DNA from: Caulobacter ginsengisoli
GTDB lineage: Bacteria; Pseudomonadota; Alphaproteobacteria; Caulobacterales; Caulobacteraceae
Direction: 5' to 3'
Length of the DNA stretch: 64,000 nt
Assembly: GCF_030814835.1 (NCBI RefSeq)
Contig: NZ_JAUSVS010000002.1
Location: forward strand, 434,001 to 498,000
The number at the start of each line of letters is the position of its first letter. The stretch's first letter is position 1. Below the pieces are notes generated by a model. It did not search any database, had not been told where the DNA came from, and saw nothing but the letters and a program-made list of their open reading frames with translations. Of this stretch, positions 61,191 to 64,000 are shown piece by piece. A program made the translations under genes and the position numbers.

Positions 61191-62389
61191 AGGTTCAGTT
61201 CCCTGTAGATCAGCGCGAAAATCGCATCGATCAGAATGATCGAGAAGATGGCGTGCACCACCGCGGCGGTCACGCGCTGGCCCAGGCTCTCGACGTCGCC
61301 GCCGACCTCCATGCCCTGCCGGCAGCCGATCCCGGCGATGACGGCGGCCATGACCGGGGCCTTGGAGAGGCCGATCCAGAACGGGGTGGCGTGGACGTTG
61401 TCGAGCAGGCGCTGCAGGAAGAAGGTCGGCGACAGATCCAGCATGCTCCAGCTGACCACCGCACCCCCGACCAGGCCGGCCAGGTCGGCGACGAAGACCA
61501 GCAGCGGCAGCACGATCAGCAGGGCGGCGAACCGGGGCAGCACCAGGGCCTCGAATGGATCGACCCCCAGAACCTGCATGGCGTCGATTTCCTGGTTCAT
61601 CTTCATCGAGCCGATCTCGGCGGCGAAGGCGCTGGCCGAGCGGCCGGCCAGCAGCACGGCGGTGATGACCACGCCAAACTCGCGCAACACCCCAAAGGCG
61701 ATGGTCTCGACGGCGAACACCGAGGCCCCGAACTCGGCCAGGATGCTGACTGCCAGGAAGCCCAGCACGCAGCCGATGAAGAAGGTCGTCGTGGCGACGA
61801 TGGGCAGGGCGTCCAGACCCGCCCGCTCACAGAGGGCCACCAGCGGGGCCCAGCGGATGCGGCGCGGATCGATGATGGCCCGGCCCGCGGCGGTCAGGGT
61901 GTGGCCCACGAAGATCAGAGTCTCGTAGAAGTCGACGCCCAGATGGATGACCCCGGCCCCGATCCGCTCGACCAGGTCCATCATGCCCCGGCGACGCAGG
62001 GGCGGGCCGGGCTCGGCCTGGACGGCGTCGTGCACCAGGTCGAGCAGACGGACCAGGTCCGGCCGTGCCCGCAGCATGCCGCTGCCCTTGGAGCCTTCGG
62101 CTGCCCTGACGATGGCCAGGGCCCCGGCGGTGTCGCAGCGGCCGATGTTGGTCAGGTCCAGGGTGACGGCGTTGGTGTGGATCAGCAGCTCGGCCAGCCG
62201 GTCGCCCGCCCGGTCGAGAGACTCGGCTGTCCAGTCCCCGGCCAGCATGGCCGTGGGTCCAGACGTCGTCTGTTCCAGCTTGAAGTCGGCCTGCGCCGGC
62301 GTCATTCCGCGTGACCCCCCCTCGGATCCGGCGGGAGCCTGCCACGGCTGGATGGTCCAGGGAAAGGCGTCACCGGCGTTGGGGGGCAT
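61187..62389 (-). CDS. mlaE: MlaE-family permease with N-terminal STAS domain
   Basis: 400 residues from ATG 62389 (AGGGAATCC just before); an internal ATG at 62305 would remove 28 residues. Residues about 30-120 form a STAS domain (VTLDLTNIGRCDTAGALAIVRA), here fused to the permease, whereas E. coli has it as separate MlaB. The permease part has five to six helices with FGVLREFGVVITAVLLAGRSASAFAAEIG, the conserved MlaE coupling region. Operon order: STAS-MlaE, MlaF, MlaD, auxiliary lipoprotein. No MlaC. Confidence 0.94.
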   Translation of the reverse strand: MPPNAGDAFPWTIQPWQAPAGSEGGSRGMTPAQADFKLEQTTSGPTAMLAGDWTAESLDRAGDRLAELLIHTNAVTLDLTNIGRCDTAGALAIVRAAEGSKGSGMLRARPDLVRLLDLVHDAVQAEPGPPLRRRGMMDLVERIGAGVIHLGVDFYETLIFVGHTLTAAGRAIIDPRRIRWAPLVALCERAGLDALPIVATTTFFIGCVLGFLAVSILAEFGASVFAVETIAFGVLREFGVVITAVLLAGRSASAFAAEIGSMKMNQEIDAMQVLGVDPFEALVLPRFAALLIVLPLLVFVADLAGLVGGAVVSWSMLDLSPTFFLQRLLDNVHATPFWIGLSKAPVMAAVIAGIGCRQGMEVGGDVESLGQRVTAAVVHAIFSIILIDAIFALIYRELNL

Positions 62390-62689
62390 GGATTCCCTGA
62401 ACGGGCGAGAATTGAAGCGGTTGCTGCGGGCCAGTCTGAATCGAGTCTAGGTCAAACGCCCGCGAAAGCTAGCACTGAACCTGGGCCCGCAACCGGCAGC
62501 CGCAGTCTGTGCCTTCCTGGCGACAGCGAAGCCTCCGAAAAGGGGGCCATGCCCGCCGCCCGATCCTCCCAGGCTCGGCGAGGCCTGGCGGCGGAACTGT
62601 GCCTGGCTTGGCGGATTTCGGCGGGTTGTGCCGGGTTGCGGCGCCCCGGACGGGCGCGCAGTCTGCCCAGGCTTGGGGAGAGCGGTTTC
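62390..62689. other. Intergenic region between the divergent mla operon and the DUF4153-like gene
   Basis: 300 bp with both promoters. The only structure I can support is the inverted repeat GCGCCC (62641-62646) / GGGCGC (62652-62657), 33 bp before the plus-strand start. No ORF in either strand looks coding here, and no operator-like palindrome stands out. Confidence 0.4.
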
Positions 62690-64000
62690 ATGGCCTGGAT
62701 GAAGAACGGACGCCCGGATTTCGAGCACCCCGCCATCGCGCGGCTGATGGTGGGCCTGATCTGGGGCGTCGCCCTGGCCCTACTCGACCCCTTCGCGCCG
62801 CAGCGGGCGGGCGACCAGGGCCCGCGCCTGATCCATTTCACCCTGCTGTGGATGCTGCTGACGGCGCCGTTTGTCCTGCTGGCGGGCCTGGGCCATATGC
62901 GCCGCCTCACCCTGCAGATCTGGACCGTGGTCGCCGCCCCGTTGGCGGCCGGCCTGGTGCTGCACGACCTGACGCGGCAGGCCATCGGGGGCGGCCGACC
63001 GTTCCCGTCGGGCCTGCTGATTCCGATGACGGCGGTGTTCTTCTTCGCCCTGCACCAGTGGGTGGCGGCGGCCGACGAGGCGCGGCGCTGGATACCGCCC
63101 TACGACAGGCTGTTCGGCCAGGCCACGCGCCAGGCGGTGCAGTTTGGCCTATCGGTCGCGCTGACCGTGCTGTTCTGGGGCGTGCTGAACCTGGGGGCGG
63201 CGCTGTTCGGCCTGATCGGGCTCAAGGGTTTCGGCGAGATCATCGCCAGGCCCTGGTTCTCTTTCCCAGCCACCACCCTGGTCTTCGCCCTGGCGGTGCA
63301 GCTTTCCGACCTGCGGGCGGAGTTGATCGAGGGGCTGAAGACCTTCGGCCTGGCCCTGCTGTCCTGGTTGGGTCCGCTGCTGACCGGCCTGACTCTGGCC
63401 TTCCTGGTCAGCCTGCCGTTCGTGGGCCTGCAGCCCCTCTGGGCGACCAAGGCGGCGACGCCGATCCTGCTGACCGCGGCCATCATGCTGATCGCCCTGA
63501 TCAACGCCGCCTATCAGGACGGCCGGCGCGAGCCGCCCCCGCCCTCGATCCTGCGGTTTTCGGCCCGCGCGGCGGCCCTGCTGACCGTGCCCCTGGTGGG
63601 CCTGGCCGCCTACGCCACGGCCCTGCGGATCGGCCAGTACGGCCTGACCCCCGATCGGGTCATCGCCGTGGCCGTCGTCCTGGTCGCCGGTCTCGTGGCG
63701 CTCGGCTATGCGGTGGCCGCGCTGTCGCCCGGGCCCTGGATGAAGCGGCTGGAGCCGGCCAACCTGGCCGGCCTGGTCCTGGCCCTAGCCGTCGCCCTGG
63801 CCCTGTTCTCGCCGCTGGCCGACCCTGCAAGGCTGTCGGTCGACAGCCAGATGGCGCGGCTGAACGGCAAGCGGATCGCGCCGGAACGCTTCGATTTCGA
63901 GTTCCTGGCCAGGGGCGGCCAGCGCTATGGCCAGGCGGCGCTCAAGGGCTTGGCGCAGCGCAAGGACCGTATCGGCGAACTGGCGAGGCTGCAGAAAAAG
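62690..64000 (+). CDS. DUF4153-like membrane protein, N-terminal part (3' end outside window)
   Basis: 437 codons visible, open to the right edge. A GGGGAGAG site precedes ATG 62690. Roughly ten transmembrane helices are predicted between residues 15 and 385, with short connecting loops. A soluble segment begins near residue 385 (SVDSQMARLNGKRIAPERFDF), followed by helical, basic sequence at the cut. This is the pattern of DUF4153 proteins, integral membrane proteins of unknown function. The start is well supported; the full length is not visible. Confidence 0.82.
   Translation, partial: MAWMKNGRPDFEHPAIARLMVGLIWGVALALLDPFAPQRAGDQGPRLIHFTLLWMLLTAPFVLLAGLGHMRRLTLQIWTVVAAPLAAGLVLHDLTRQAIGGGRPFPSGLLIPMTAVFFFALHQWVAAADEARRWIPPYDRLFGQATRQAVQFGLSVALTVLFWGVLNLGAALFGLIGLKGFGEIIARPWFSFPATTLVFALAVQLSDLRAELIEGLKTFGLALLSWLGPLLTGLTLAFLVSLPFVGLQPLWATKAATPILLTAAIMLIALINAAYQDGRREPPPPSILRFSARAAALLTVPLVGLAAYATALRIGQYGLTPDRVIAVAVVLVAGLVALGYAVAALSPGPWMKRLEPANLAGLVLALAVALALFSPLADPARLSVDSQMARLNGKRIAPERFDFEFLARGGQRYGQAALKGLAQRKDRIGELARLQKK

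Noticed and set aside
62447..63504. Minus-strand frames opposite the start of the DUF4153-like gene
   Set aside because: The plus strand gives a continuous 437-codon membrane protein with an RBS. The minus-strand products are Arg/Pro/Ser-rich without domains.

Overview
The window is high-GC (roughly two-thirds G+C), gene-dense DNA with short intergenic gaps, many 4-bp start/stop overlaps (ATGA, GTGA) and GTG starts. Gene content fits an alphaproteobacterium of the Caulobacteraceae (Caulobacter/Phenylobacterium/Brevundimonas type): the long isocitrate lyase with an ScfR/RamB-type regulator, the cobA-DUF2849-cysI-DUF934-cysH operon, a zeaxanthin-type crt cluster, a tricorn-like S41 protease and a STAS-MlaE lipid transporter. 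The genus is an inference. I see no insertion sequence, prophage, CRISPR array or rRNA. One tRNA-Lys(CTT) is present.

Layout: 1-4.3 kb, 3' end of an acyl-CoA dehydrogenase, a secreted unknown, asd with a possible attenuator leader, and a chemoreceptor. 4.5-8 kb, glyoxylate shunt (aceA plus a small ORF) divergent from its likely regulator. 8-15 kb, small enzymes (VOC, crotonase, GST, formylglycine-generating-enzyme-like lipoprotein, HD protein, class II aldolase, Crp/Fnr regulator, aminotransferase). 15-23 kb, glycosyltransferase, LLM monooxygenase, DsbA-like protein, SDR, alpha/beta hydrolase divergent from a TetR gene across twin palindromes, glucokinase, MATE pump. 23-25.4 kb, tRNA-Lys, Hpt, GFA, LysR plus chorismate mutase. 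25.5-29.7 kb, assimilatory sulfur operon. 30-33.6 kb, GST and an overlapping nuclease/NUDIX/membrane protein/methyltransferase set.

33.6-45.9 kb is a carotenoid region in two arms. The plus-strand arm is crtE, an ABC exporter pair and crtZ; the minus-strand arm is crtY-crtI-crtB. Between them lies an aromatic-ring catabolism module (FAD hydroxylase, FAH-family hydrolase, extradiol dioxygenase, TetR, divergent MFS). Together the crt genes predict geranylgeranyl-PP -> phytoene -> lycopene -> beta-carotene -> zeaxanthin.

46-50 kb holds folD followed by a cytochrome c lipoprotein, a Tat-exported sugar-lactone oxidase homologue and two exported unknowns. 50-53 kb is a nickel/cobalt efflux operon (CsoR/RcnR repressor, His-rich membrane methyltransferase, RcnA-type pump) with a striking palindromic operator. 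53-64 kb has two serine hydrolases, a tricorn-like protease, the Mla-type ABC lipid transporter with its auxiliary lipoprotein, and the start of a DUF4153-like membrane protein cut by the window end.

The most interesting signals are regulatory: a Thr/Lys/Ile-rich leader ORF with mutually exclusive hairpins ahead of asd, the metal-repressor operator, the tandem repeats ahead of the glyoxylate regulator, and the TetR twin palindromes.
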